A stretch of 64,000 nt of DNA, from positions 660,636-724,635 of the forward strand of contig ML769387.1 of NCBI GenBank assembly GCA_009733575.1, given 5' to 3'. This document shows positions 33,909 through 47,801 of this stretch, piece by piece. A model generated the notes under the pieces. The model ran no database searches. It worked only from the letters and a program-made list of their open reading frames with translations, and was not told where the DNA came from. Numbering within the stretch: position 1 is the first letter of the stretch; every line of letters begins with the position of its first letter. A program made the translations under genes and the position numbers. The stretch is from Gymnopus androsaceus JB14 (Eukaryota > Basidiomycota > Agaricomycetes > Agaricales > Omphalotaceae).

Positions 33909-35050
33909 GTCAATTGACTTCCCTCTGGTATGTATAAATGACCTATCATCTTTGTGTAGTTGTGCTTGTATATTACTGATTCCAAACTGATTCCCTGTCG
34001 CGATTCCAAAGACAGGGGGACTTCGAACTCGGAGACTATTTGCGAAGACTTCCTAACATTGGACCGCTCACTAAGACAATTCTTTGGAAGGGAGCATTCG
34101 TAAAAGGGAACGCTTATTTTACTACTTGGATAGAAATTTCGTCTGACTAGACTCCAATGAAGTATCATAAGAAGTTCTGTGATGAACCCTTTTTCCTTTT
34201 TTTCGAAAATTCCGTGATTCGTTGTGAGTAATCAGCCGGGAGACACAATGTTCAAGTTGTGGCTTATAATTCTAGAAATATTAGAACCGCAGGAGCGCCT
34301 CTGCCCGCGAAGGTAGGAATTTTCTCTATCATCGTCTTAATAGTCTTTATTGAAAGTGAATATCCTTCCATGACTCTTTCAAATATCAAGTCCGGCACAC
34401 GAAGAATCGCTCGGGTTTTACTATAAACCAAGATTCTTGCTTTTGAGCTCATCGTAATAGATCTCATGCAAGCCAAAGACGAGGGATTGCCACTGGGGCA
34501 GATGCGCAGGAGGGTGTGAGGCCTGTGTTATCCGCTTTATTTTCCTGGTCAAAGCTGGGGTTATTGCCCACGTGTTGATGGTGACTTCATCAATTCCGTC
34601 TTGCTCTCAAACCATGATAGCTCTGGACTCCTGCGACTTACGAATTTTAATTGGCTCATTACTGTGGCGTAAACGCCGCCGAAGGAGAGCTCTTTAGCAT
34701 ATACACTTTCAGCTGCGACTCACGGAATTTACAACAATCCTGGGCCCTCCTGGGCGTTGGTCCTTGGACAAAGCTGGGTAGACTCGTACGAGCTGGGATT
34801 TTAATTTAAATGGGTCACTTTCAGATGCACGATACGGATAATCTCTTGTAGAGCATACTCAAACTTGTTCGGGACCGAACAATTTTAGACCGTATAGTAC
34901 GGGGAATGGGCAAGTATTCTTGACATTGACCACACTACTGTCGGTGACTTTTGATGTACATATGTACCTATTTTCTTGCTTCTTAGTTTACAACAGTATT
35001 GAAATCCGTTAAAGTGGCCGTCGTGAACATAAAACTCGTAGACTATCATA
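33909..35050. other. Intergenic, nothing recognised
   Basis: Roughly 1.1 kb between two convergent genes (questin-oxidase-like on plus, permease on minus). Short open frames show no motif. Probably 3' untranslated sequence and spacer. Confidence 0.5.
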
Positions 35051-38003
35051 TCATACTGAGACCACAGGGCCATCTTTAAAATCTCGAACGCCATTCCTCC
35101 TTCTCGCACTAAACCTCACCTCCACCGTCCTAAACACCATGTACAAAATCCCCGCGGCAAAGAATCCCGTAATCAGTCCGATATCGCCCGTCCCAGCATC
35201 GGCGATGGGACCAGTGTACCAAGGCTGGTCCATGCTGGGCACGATCACGGCAAATGAACATAGAAAAGCAAGGACGGCGGCGATGCCTAGGGGTAAATTG
35301 GATGGGGTGTTCCAGTCTGGAACGTGGTACCGCGAGAAATCGTTCCTCCGGAAGATGAAATGTTCGCAGAGGACGATGGAGGAGTAGGAGGTAGCCCAGT
35401 AGCCGATTAGATCTGTTGAGTAGATTGAGGAAGAGAATGAATGAAGGAAGAACGGATGCAATACTCACTCAAAACGTCCTCAAACGCAGTGAAAAAGTGA
35501 GTAGCCCCAACGATGGCAATAGGGATGACTCTAGTAAGGAGAGTCCCATGCCTTTAGCTCGGGAAGATATCAGGAATACATTCGGACTCACATTGCTGTA
35601 CAAATGAGAGAATAGATATATCTCGGGACTTTCGTAAGCACGGGAGAGATACTCATTAAACTGACGCCTAATTCAAGGTTATACAGTTTCCTTGAGATGA
35701 CAGCAAAGAAAAGAACATACCAAAAGAGTACATCGTAATCGCACAGGGTGCGGTAACTGTCAGCGCTCCCAGCACAACAAGAAACTTCCCAAATCCCCCA
35801 ATGGGTTCTAAAATCGCAACGAGGAAACGGCCAAAATCTTCCCCGTCACCCAATCCTGTTTCCCAAGAGGATACAGCGGGAGCGGCAGCAGCAAAAGCTG
35901 CACCGAGGATATGGCCTACGAACTACAAATGAAAAAGCTGTTATATAAAGTCGCAGAAAGAATGCGTGGAGTAAACGTACTGCAGACGTGAAAATACCAC
36001 CGTATGCCCACGAGAAGATCTTCCATCTATTTTGAATCTGGTAAGCAGAAAGAAACAAGTATAACGATTGGTAAACTGACGTTGGCGCCTTGGCCTCATG
36101 ATAGATCCCGTAGTCAGCTGCGAATGAACACCACGTCAAGTCCGATGCACCAGCAGTGGTTCCATACGCAATCAGCATGCCTGCAGTAGCAGCTGGGGAG
36201 GATGCGTTGAGAATCGGAATCTGTGTAACGAGCTGTTTGCCTCCTACGCCGAGGAGCGCGATAAAGAGCACGACACTAGGAACCCATATGTAGGTCTCGT
36301 ACCAGTGAAGGGCTTTGTACCCACAGAAAGAGAGCTGTATCGCAGGAAGATTTAGTACTGATTATGACACCGGAAATGGAACAAATGAGGCGGTAGCTGA
36401 CCACGAAGGAGATAATGACGATGATAACAATACCGGCGGTATCGTTCAGGTGTGTCGAGACGGCTGCAAGTACTTGGCCACCCACGATGGAATTGATGAT
36501 GAGCCATCCGATTTGCGAAAAGACATTAAGGGCAGCGGGAAGCATAGCGCCGTAATATCTATTAAAAAGAGTGTGAGGAACTTGGCCAGATGGAGGGGAG
36601 GTGAAACGCACCCGAAAGAGAAACGGCTTTGTACCATTGTACGTGTACCGAGTTTGGGACCAAAGACCACGCTGTCAATGATAGGATTGATTAGTACGGC
36701 TCTAGGGCGCGCGATTTGAGATGTTCGTACAAGTAAGCGGGGACGAGGCAACATCTATGAAACGGATATCAGCTTATTCTGGAGACGAAGATGGGAAGAA
36801 ACTTACATTATGTCCGCGATAACGAGCACGATTATAGATTCGCGAAAGTTCAAAGCGAAGAATATCGGACCCAGGGCGCCATGTTCGCCAAAAAGACCCT
36901 TGCATTTGGCGGAGCACGTGCCATCAAATCACGTCGTTCAACTTAGAGTAGGTGCTCCGTTCGTTCAATCTTTTTCAAGTTGAGCCATATGTAGCCTGAA
37001 AAAAATACTATAGTTTTCGAGTGTAAATAATAATGCACAGAATTTTTTCAACTGCTAAGCTATTAAGTCCTAAGTTTACATGCGTCTAAACATATTAGTG
37101 TGCAATTAGTGCAGCTTCTCAAGTTCGGCATTTGTCTGTCACCTTGAACCATGCCCAGTATACCTTCATAGGGTAAGTTTTTGCTGCTAGAGATTGTTAT
37201 CTGCTAACATGCAGTAGATCCGAATAGCACTCGCAAGTGCTCGCACTGTGCATACACTGGCCAAATCAAGACCTTTCCACAAAAGCGAAATCTGACCTAC
37301 AACAGAAAATGCTTCAGTTGTCAGCGACGCGACAAAAACACGGCTGACACGAAAAGAAAAGAAAAAACAGTTACAAATGAAAATGCACCCTTCCTACAGC
37401 TCCGAGCCCAGGGGCCAGCATTTCACCGTGAACGCACCCTATATAATTACTTACAGTACATACTTTGTAGCTATTGTACATATATACTTAGCTCTTAACT
37501 TTCTTGCAACAAGCTTAGACGAGAAGTTCGCAGTTGAATGAACGGAAGATTGAGCGGAGCGCCCAGATATGACGCGTTTGATGGCACGTGCTCCGCCAAA
37601 TGCAAGGGTCTTTTTGGCGAACATCAGGGCGCCTGTACTCATCCTAGATTGTCGTCAACTTTCAATAACAAGGGAGCGAGATGAAGACGCACCCCGTGAG
37701 ATTCAATATCGCGGAAAACCAGACCGTAAACATCTGCCACATTCTGGTATCTGTGCGCTCTTCGACGGTGGTAGGCGTTATTCTAAACAGGGATAAGTTT
37801 TGAGTTCGTAGTACGATAACATCGACATACCCGTGAGTCTCAATTCCCCATCGCAAAGCCCTGCTACTCAGCCCTTCAAGTTTGAAAGCTCCAAGCGCGA
37901 ATCCCCTCTGTCCACTATTCACAGTTTTATCAGCGCCAAAGGAGTCGTTGCCGAATTCGTTTGAGTTGGATGAGTGGTCAATCGATGAAGTTTTTTCTTC
38001 CAT
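35051..38003 (-). pseudogene. Purine-cytosine permease (NCS1, Fcy2-like) split by a transposon
   Basis: The N-terminus starts at 38003 (MEEKTSSIDH) and continues after an intron with ITPTTVEERTDTRMWQMFTVWFSA, then a further exon ending STGAL. The next residues, GPIFFALNFRESIIVLVIAD, appear only at about 36870, after the 744-bp element. Downstream exons give LVPAYFVVFGPKLGTRTMVQSRFSFG, YYGAMLPAALNVFSQIGWLIINS, GTTAGASDLTWCSFAADYG and DLIGYWATSYSSIVLCEHF, all hallmarks of Fcy2-type cytosine/purine:proton symporters of the plasma membrane with about 12 membrane segments. The insertion lies within an exon and brings stop codons, so the gene is inactive unless the element is removed. Apart from the insertion I saw no other lesion, suggesting a recent event. 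Confidence 0.85.
36881..37624. mobile_element. Mutator-like MITE inserted in the permease exon
   Basis: The 744-bp element has perfect 48-bp terminal inverted repeats: 36881-36928 equals the reverse complement of 37577-37624 (outer end ATGTTCGCCAAAAAGACC). It is bounded by a perfect 9-bp target duplication, CAGGGCGCC, at 36872-36880 and 37625-37633. TIR length and a 9-bp duplication suit Mutator-like elements. No transposase frame is present, so it is non-autonomous. Perfect ends and duplication imply a young insertion. Confidence 0.9.
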
Positions 38004-38608
38004 GATCGATGTTTAGCGCTCGGAGTCAACTACCTAGGACTATCTCAATGTCTGCGGAGGAGAAGGAGCTGGTGGCAAAGAAGAGGAAGAGACGTGACCA
38101 TAAGTTGGGCGGGATATTGGCAAAGCGAGCACACGATCTCAGGCTCTTGCTTCGAATTCTGGAATATCTGATCCGAATTACCTTTCCAGTCTTACAGCTT
38201 CATCAGTTCGCCTCTAAACAGTTATGTAGAAGCACATGAGAGCGGAAAGGAGCTCTTGTAATTCCTAGCCACGGCGCGTGTATCGTTAATATAAGTAAAG
38301 ACTGGGTAAGACTAGAGGGTTAACTTGAACTGCAAGCGCTCAAACCGGGTGTTGCCGCATGCATGACATCGGATGACGGCATGCTTAAAGCCGAGCCAGA
38401 GAAGCTCCCACTATCAGGATGTCCTTCCAACTCCTCAGTGGAGTACTGGCAAACCCAATGTATTTAGTATTGACTATGATACTTCAAGTATCATTTATTG
38501 TACTATATTTCATCACTGCCTAAGTTCAACATCTCAGTCAGAAGTCCAAGCTAAACATATCTGCTTAGTGGTCTTCATTAGTGCAAGCCTTACTATTCAA
38601 TTATTAAA

Positions 38609-41600
38609 CTACTTACCATTAAAACCATCCAACCACCTAAATCGGGCTCTCCCCAGGAAGTCAGTGTGATACTCCCTATCAGCAGGTCTGAAATTTGAAC
38701 CAATAATAAAATCAGCCACCCTGGCCTGAGCTAAGCTACTCAGGTTGATGTCCTTTCCATTGAATACTGTTTCTTGGAAAGGATTTCCATCAAAAAGCTT
38801 GTCAAAAAGTTCCTGATCATTTCCATTAGCTTCATTGATCACAAGGAGTTGAGAAATAGCTTCATCTCCAATGTATTCCACTGCATGGGGACACAGTAGT
38901 CGGACAATGGATGCATTTCCATTGCAAGCTGCTGCATAAAGAGAATGTCCATATGCTCCTCCAAGAGCATTCACATCAGCTCCATGGGCCAATAGAAGCT
39001 GAATAATGGATTCATTTCCTTTTGCTGCTGCTGCTTGAAGAGCATTTCCATAATAGCCTCCCTGAGCATTCACATCAGCTCCATGGGTCAAAAGGAGCTG
39101 AACAATGGCTTCATCTCCATTGTATGCTGCAGCATAAAGGGCATTTCCATAACCTCCACTCTGAATATTCACATCAGCTCCATTGGTCAAAAGGAGTTGG
39201 ACAATAGCTTCATTTCCATTGCGGGCTGCTGCATAAAGAGCATTTCCATGTGCTTCTTGCTGAGCATTCACATCAGCTCCATAGATCAAAAGGAGCTGGA
39301 CAATGGCTTCATTTCCATTGCATACTGCTGCATAGAGAGCATCTCCAAAATCACCTCCCTGAGCATTCACATCAGCTCCATGGGTTAAAAGGAGCTGAGC
39401 AATGACTTCATTTCCACTAGAAACTGCTGCACAGAGAGCATTTCCATACATACCTCCCTGAGCATTCACATCAGCTTCATGGGTCAAAAGGAGCTGAGAA
39501 ATGGCTGCATGTCCATTGGAAACTGCTGCATAGAGAGCATTTTCATCTTCATCTTCCTGAATATTCACATCAGCTCCATGGGTCAAAAGGAGCTGGACAA
39601 TGCTTTCATTTCCACTGGAAACTGCTGCATAGAGAGCATTTCCACAACAACCTTCACGAGCATTCACATCAGCTCCATGGGTCAAAAGGAGCTGGACAAT
39701 GGCTTCATGACCATTATAAACTGCTGCATAGAGAGCATTTCCATAATCCCTTCCCTGAGCATTCACATCAGCTCCATGGGTCAAAAGAAGTTGGGTAATG
39801 GCTGAGTCTCCATTGGAAACTGCTTCATAGAGAGCATTTTGGTGTGCTCCTCCCTGAGCATCCACATCGGCTCCATGAGTCAAAAGAAGCTGAACAATGG
39901 CTTCATCTCTATTGGATACTGCTGTATAGAGAGAATCTTGGTATGCTGCTCCCTGAGCATTCACATGAGCTCCATGGGTCAAAAGGAGATTGACAATGGC
40001 TTCATTTTGATTGGATACTGATGCATAGAGAGTATTTCCATATTTTCCGTGCTGAGCATTGACATCAGCTCCATGGGCTAAAAGAAGCTGAGCAATGGTT
40101 TCATTTCCATTGGAAGCTGCTGCATAGAGAGCATTTCCATATTTACCTCCCTGAGCATTCACGTCAGCTCCTTTGGCCAAAAGGAGCTGGACAATGACTT
40201 CATTACCTTGAGTAGCTGCTGCTTGGAGGGCATTTCCATATGCTCCTCCCTTTGCATTGATGTCACATTCACCACTCAGAATCAGGTTATGGACACTCCT
40301 TTCCAAGCCACCAAGAGCAGCACAATACAGTGGGTTGGGCATCTCCTCCCAATATTTTAGATGATATATCTTTGCCCAGGTTTGAAATGGTACACTTCTG
40401 TTTTGTAGAAAATCTGTGGTTAAGTCATCTAGGTCCCTGTTGGGACCTGATTCTTGCACTGATTTTGTGTGAGCTTGCCAATATTTTGCCGCATAATCAT
40501 ATGTTTGTGATATAGAAGACGTGGAATTGGTGAACACATCAGTTGATTTCAAGAGATATAAGATGCATGCCTTGGCCAATGAGGCATGAGCTAGCTGTGC
40601 ATTGATTTGAAAGAGACCCATTGTTTGATCAGAATTTAAATTGGTAATCAGAAATTCTTTCACAGACGTGTGTGCCAACTGAACAATACTATTTGTGTCA
40701 ACAGTCACAAGGTTGGAATCAATAATGAGCTCTACTTTCAGACTCATATTATCACTTGGGTATAGTTCTTGCTCTGTCATGTTGATAGCAAGAAAATCTG
40801 CAACTTGCTTTTTGTATAATGGTCTAAAAGCAAATGTAAGCCACATCAGAAGACAATGGGCATCTGTTGCATGTACACTTTGCTTGGCATTTTGTATGGC
40901 TTTCATATATGTTTCCTGCAAATCACTGGGTAGCTTCTGCAATGAGTGAATAACTGCACTCTGGGTTCCACATTGAATTAATGTTCTGACTTGACAATCT
41001 ACCCAGCGGAATCTAATAATTATCAACATAAGTACATACTTTGTAGTGTCATTGAGATACTCACTGCCACTGAGCCTTAGCCATCAATGTATTCAACACC
41101 TTAGCTTTCAATTCACCTCTGAAATGGAGCTGCATTTGATCTTCCAAATAGAGAGAAATATCTCCTTCAATTCCAGAATTTCTGCTGTCCAATGCAATTA
41201 TCAATTTAACATTGGCTGCTTGGCCCTCTGGTGAATATCGGCTTGTAACAGCAGTTTGTATTTTTTCAGCAATGTTTACCACCCACTTTGTAACATAGGC
41301 TCTTTCCTGTAAGCTGCATTCATCCAAGGCATCTAGCACAATATATCCTGAAGTACTAGATTGTTGAATGATTCTATTCAGGGTATTTTCCAACTGCAAA
41401 TTGCTAGGTTGGCCAACTTGATAACCTCTGTTGCACTGGCTATACAGCTCTTGCAATGCTGGATGAATTCCTTGCACATTAACACCCATCTGTTGCAGCA
41501 TATTTAACAAAAGTCCTCGGTAGCCACATTTATCTCCTGTGTTATCACGAAAATCAAAATAGTGATAACAAACAGTGTGTGAGGTGTCATATAAGTGATC

Positions 41601-42222
41601 TATGATTGTTGTTCTAGAAATTCATTTACTTTCACCAATTTCTTGTAGAGTATCATGATTGCACTTACGACATAACTGTTTTACCTGATCCTGCTGGAGT
41701 TTTTTTTTAAATTTATCATTTTCACACATCCATACTAATTAGGTCAACTCACCTTTTCCTTGAATCCACAGCAGTCCACCATTATTGTTCCATTCAATGT
41801 ATTTTGGATGTTTAAAAATCCATACTCCAGTTCCTGCAGTTTTCTTGTTAGTAGCTGTGTTAAAAATGGTGGAGCAATCTGGTGCTTTAAGCCATTCATT
41901 GATTTTTTGTACTTGATCATGTACTGTGTTGAATCACAGTCAAGCTACAAACTGAAAATACAACCTGGAAAATAGCTCACATTGAATAGTAACATTTGCT
42001 GAATCATTTGCAACAATGAAGTTCCCACCATTTATCCTGAAGTTGGAAGAATTTTCAAACAAACTTTAAACAAGTAAATATTGACGAAGTCACCCCTGTC
42101 AAGAAAGAGTATCCTACCGGGTGTCTCCTTGTTTATGTCTACGAAGGTCAAAAAAAATCAGTACAGGTGGCATACTAAAAACGCCTGACTTACTGGATAC
42201 TTGGACCAAAATATTCACTCAT
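38609..42222 (-). CDS. NACHT-ankyrin NLR (STAND NTPase)
   Basis: About 1,080 aa in seven exons, starting MSEYFGPSIQ at 42222. The order is a short N-terminal segment with INGGNFIVANDSANVTI, then KINEWLKAPDCS, the P-loop GKGSGKT (split by an intron near 41700), YHYFDFRD, Walker B YIVLDALDECS, the sensor region AVTSRYSP, a winged-helix-like region (FRWVDCQVRTLIQ, LPSDLQETY), and then about 14-15 ankyrin repeats of 33 aa (GNALYAAxxNGNEAIVQLLLTHGADVNAQ type). The final repeats degrade before the end. Fungal NLRs act in non-self recognition and regulated cell death. All visible splice phases close, so it appears intact. The ankyrin block is covered by highly similar 99-bp DNA repeats. Confidence 0.88.
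38820..40290 (-). repeat. 99-bp tandem repeats encoding ankyrin units
   Basis: Around 14 head-to-tail 99-bp units, each reading CATCAGCTCCATGGGTCAAA-like on the plus strand, with very high mutual identity. Differences cluster at a few codons (for example the two positions before GN and the residues after NAQ), as expected for repeats kept uniform by recombination while binding positions vary. Confidence 0.85.
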
Positions 42223-43245
42223 GGTAATGATGGTGGGGAGGAAGCAAGGTTTAGTGAAGTGTGAGTGTTTATATACCGGCTAGCCTTGTTGACTACTCTT
42301 TGCATTCTGATGGTTTGATCACCTGCTGGATTGGGGGACTTGTAACCTTTAAATGCATAAAAATAGGAAATAATGTAAATTTAGCACTGGCAATATAATG
42401 CCCCCAAACCAAGCAAGGCTAAAAAAAAAACCAAGTAAACACATACTCGGACTTGACCCTGCTTGAATATTATAGATCCCGAATACTATGAAACGATTGA
42501 CACCTCCCTGGACCCTCAGTCAAGATAAGAGGAAAAGAGTGCACCTTCCCATCCTCCTTGCTAGCTACTAGTAGCTAGCGTAGCCTGCCTCGCAATAAAG
42601 CTGTGTTTTATCAATTCAGAGGCTCCAACGATGTTGTCGCAATCAAAACCATTTACACAGGGAGGACACTCAAGTCAGAAAGGTTATTTTAGATGTACTA
42701 GAGATGCGTATTCTTTGGCAGGAGGTGTCGAGGCGAGAGAAGCCGCAGAGTTTGGAGGGAGAGAACGAAGGATCACCTTTTTAGGGCGGTTCCCCGCAGT
42801 CATACGACTTGCCCTGGATTCCCGAGTCTGTTCGAAGATGCTGCTAGCTTGAAGGTTGTCCATTGTATTGTGGTACTAGACGGTGCTATCTTCTGTTACC
42901 CGAGTCGTCGACCGATCAAGTTTGATAGTAATCTTCCCGCATCTCAAACCAGTCAAAATCCATTCATTTGCACACCTTTCTGTACCGTTCCAGCTAGTGA
43001 TGAATATATATATATATACTGCGGCGTAGCAGGCGCATTGGTGCCAGGAGGTATTGTGATTCTTGTTCAGGTTAATAAAGAATGCGCGACAGTGCAGTCG
43101 CCGCGAATTCGATTCCTGGTTCCTATTTGATAGTCTAGTACTCTGTTCTATAACTGTAAGTGTTCATGATTGCCTTTCCACTTGTCTGAAACCGAGCTCA
43201 CCAAGTTCGAATCAGCTGTGTACGCATAGATTCCGGATTCCATTT
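42223..43245. other. Intergenic, nothing recognised
   Basis: Promoter side of the NLR and of the small plus-strand gene that follows. A (TA)n run lies at 43005-43018. No gene or RNA was supported. Confidence 0.45.
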
Positions 43246-43668
43246 ATGATTATCCCCAACGCGGATACGAATCCCGACATGCAGCTAAACGAGCCCGGCA
43301 AAAAACTACCACAGTCGGATTCAAACCAGAATCCGGCGGACGGACAAGGGTTTTACTTTCATTGCTGCTGTTTTGGTTTCGGGACAGCAAGTCAAGCGAA
43401 TAGAATAACTCGGAAGGAGTTGGAGGAACGACAGCGAGAGCAGGAACGAGAGCTGAATGGAAGGGAAAGGGGACTCGACGCTGTGGATTTGGAACTTGGA
43501 CTCGGTTCCGGTTCCCCTGCGTTCAGCCCCGAACAGGAAAAAGCTGGAAAAGAGGATAGTAACGAGTTTAGTGAAGGGGGCAACAAGAGAAACGAGGCAA
43601 ACAGGGAACTTAGTGAACGCGGTAGTAGTAGCTCGACCTATATGCCGCCGCCAACGTACGAGAGATAG
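43246..43668 (+). CDS. Small Cys-rich, PPxY-tailed protein (unknown family)
   Basis: Intronless, 140 aa, starting MIIPNADTNP. I do not recognise a named domain. Visible features are HCCCFGFG near residue 40 (possible palmitoylation site), then RITRKELEERQREQERELNGRERG, a charged helix, an acidic/serine-rich middle, and the C-terminus MPPPTYER, which contains a PPxY motif that could bind WW-domain ubiquitin ligases. The CCF...R-x-TR-x-ELEER signature recurs at 49389-49931 and in a broken copy near 45300-45520, so it is a small local family. The start is the first ATG giving the complete motif set. Confidence 0.55.
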   Translation: MIIPNADTNPDMQLNEPGKKLPQSDSNQNPADGQGFYFHCCCFGFGTASQANRITRKELEERQREQERELNGRERGLDAVDLELGLGSGSPAFSPEQEKAGKEDSNEFSEGGNKRNEANRELSERGSSSSTYMPPPTYER

Positions 43669-44145
43669 TAGGAGAGTTTACATAAAGTCAGCCACAAAAT
43701 GGATGTAGACGACAAAGTAGACGACAAAGAACAGTATTCTCAGCCATAAGTAATGTAGTATTTTCCGTGTTTACAACTGTACAAGAACGGTAGCTAGAGG
43801 AAAGGACAGGACACAATACTGTACAAAGGAAGCAAGTGAGCAGCATAAGAAGGAAAAGTAAGATACATCAGAAAGCACAGGTACTTGCTATAGCGATACA
43901 CCAATACATAGCAGATCGAGGTAGGGTGATGATAAGTAGATGTGAATGGTTTAAATGTACAGGTGGCAAAAGGAAAGCGTCCGTGAGATGAGGATGAGGA
44001 CTAAAGAAGAACGTTAGCACTGTGGGATACAACGTAGAAAAAAAGAGGATAATGGTAGCGAGAAAATGAAGGGATTGGGAGAATGCGACGGGAAATGGGC
44101 GGTAGCAGATGGAAGAACAAACAGAATGTACACTTACTTCCTGAA

Positions 44146-45031
44146 CTAAGCCTTCGAATCCGAGACATGCGCCTGCGGAGGAGGTCCAAGAGGCTAGATA
44201 ATACGTCAAGAAGTTAGCCAAAATTTCAACTCTGATATGTCGAAAACGAACCGGTAGATATCCATCATATGGCGGAGAAGTGGTCTGTAGAGTATTCAAC
44301 CATTATGGGTGACGACCATTCACAGCGATCAATATTACTCACCGAGCCTTCGCCATACCCAGCTCCGTATCCCACGTGTGAAGGTGGCTACAAGTAATAC
44401 AGTAAAAGCCATTAGTACATAGCAAGATGGATAAATGAAGCGCAGCAGTCGAGTGAACGAAAATTACACTTACAGAAGCATAGCCTCCGGAAGCATAACC
44501 TTCCTTTGGCAAACCTGGAGGAAGGCCAGTGGGAGGCGAAAATATGCCAGGGGTAGCGTCGTACCCTGTGTGAGCAGGATATTGCTGTGGCGCATATCCC
44601 GGTGAATAATATGGCGTCTGATGTTCAAAGGGTGTTGGGCCACCGGGGCCTTGAGCCGAGCTCCAATATCCTGGTGGAGGGGGCGGGCGAGTAAGAGCAA
44701 TGGTCGGCGCAAGTAACCTTCGTCGTTGTCTTCGGCGGTAGGAGATGCTGAGGAGTGACAACGCGATAAGGAAGAGTACGACTATACGGGAGAGAAGTTG
44801 TGATCAGGATGGATTCGAAAGTAGAGATTTGAGGCGAATAATAAGGGATAGTCATAAAAAGAGAATAAGAGCTTGAGAAAGGTCCGAAAAATAGAGATCG
44901 TACGAACCAACGACAATCCCCGCAATTATCCTCGTGGTGGTATTATGGTTGAAATTGTTGTTATTATCATCCCCGAATTGAGCATTGGCCGAAGAAGCAA
45001 CGACAAGTACAGTGAGAAGTGGGAAGAGCAT
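44146..45031 (-). CDS. Single-pass membrane protein with Pro/Tyr-rich tail, paralogue A
   Basis: Predicted 185 aa in five exons (first 45031-44908, then 44781-44474, 44387-44343, a 33-bp exon, and a last exon ending at 44146). A signal peptide (MLFPLLTVLVVASSANA), a short Asn-rich outer segment, one membrane helix (IIAGIVVGVVLFLIALSLLSI) and a basic stop-transfer RRRQRRR are followed by a cytosolic tail rich in P, G and Y. The plan resembles fungal RCR1/MID2-like wall or trafficking proteins. A paralogue with the same exon plan is at 59503-60272. Function unknown; the tail could carry protein-binding motifs. Confidence 0.65.
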
Positions 45032-45289
45032 GATGGTTAAGCGTAAAGCGCTATTGATGGCGGCTGCCCGCTTGGAGACTGAAATGACGAAGAGAAAGCA
45101 CGTGAGATGCCGATGCCGCGGACAACCGGCCGTGGCTTTACTAAACGTCTGTCTCTCTTGAGCAAATCCCCAACTTGACTTCCTCCTTAATGATCATCAT
45201 GCTGTCGAGTAAATGAAAATGAACCCGACGAGTCTGTAGTACTAGGCCGATAAACCAACTCTTGAAAGTCAACCGTGACGGGCCGTCGC

Positions 45290-45525
45290 AGAACTTGGGG
45301 TGGTGCTGCTCATGCTGAGTCCGTCTCTTTTGAGAGTTGGGTCCAGATTGTCAGATTCACATATCTTCCTGTGGACCTTCGACCTCGTCCTCGGAGTCTA
45401 TGCGTGATTAGGCACTTAAAGGTCCGTCTCTGCTCCCGTCTTCGCTCCTCCAACAATCCGACTCTTTCCGGCTTATTCTCTTCTGGCTTCTCCTCCGAGA
45501 AAACAACTTGAACCGGGCCAGAAGA
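45290..45525 (-). pseudogene. Fragment of the CCF/ELEER small-protein family
   Basis: On the minus strand, sequence around 45430-45515 closely matches the DNA encoding the SQKRVTRQELEERRQRQ region of the gene at 49389-49931 (AGGAGAAGCCAGAAGAGA shared), but the frame is broken. Further matches near 45170-45215 (AAATCCCCAACTTGACTTCC) extend the similarity. A partial, decayed duplicate. Confidence 0.5.
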
Positions 45526-45688
45526 TCTCTCACAGCTCTAAGCCCCTATAGCTACTCCTGAAGCCGGTAAATTCAAAGTGCGTCTTCTTCACAGTGGTTA
45601 GAGTGGCCAAAGGTATTAACAGATGATATCATTTCTCAGCTGAGATACTAGGTGCCAAGGCTATGATGGACTCATGATCCAACTCGCA

Positions 45689-45837
45689 AGATTACAACTC
45701 AAACACGAACAGTGGCCGAACTACACCGTATTCAAGGATACATTGCTATCTCTATAGTACTAAGATTACAAACTCAAACACAACAGTGGCCGAACTACAC
45801 CATGTTCAAGGACATATTCCTATCTTTATAGTACTAA
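45689..45837 (+). repeat. Two 74-75 bp direct repeats upstream of the OYE gene
   Basis: AGATTACAACTCAAACAC... at 45689-45762 is repeated at 45763-45837 with a few changes; both copies contain AACAGTGGCCGAACTACACC and end TATAGTACTA. The pair ends 79 bp before the first ATG of the reductase, so it sits in its promoter or 5' leader. Confidence 0.8.
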
Positions 45838-45916
45838 ATTGATTTCATTGAATGGTATAAATTGCGGTATCGACTCGCAATGTTTGCACCCATTCTATCT
45901 TATTCCCACTACTGGT

Positions 45917-47385
<1,469 letters not shown>

Positions 47386-47801
47386 GCACCGATGTGGATT
47401 TGGAGGAAGGTATTCAATTGTGTGGCCCTCTTCACGGACCCATTACCACTGCAAGTATTATACGTTTATTCCCTACATGTACATTACCACATATTGTATA
47501 AAAAGTCTTTCAAGGACGGAAAAAATAATCGCTCGACTTCTGTAAGCGAGGGTGTAATGATAGTATACATGACCCAATGGACAGAGGGACTTCAAATTTG
47601 CTGCGCCTACGATTTGTCCATGCGATGAATCCCGACTCGGAGGCACTGGGATGGTCTGAAAGACTGAAACTGTCAGTATAATCATAAGTTGCTACTTACT
47701 TACTTTCGGTCAACTTTCGGTATACGTTATGTGGGCGCTAATTTTAGCGCCTCTTGAATGACCGTGACATAGCGCGCGCGCCTTTCTTCCTCGGATCCAC
47801 G

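Noticed and set aside
39022..40021. Plus-strand frames of repeated ISSMGQKELDNGF-type units
   Set aside because: They are the antisense shadow of the ankyrin repeats of the minus-strand NLR.
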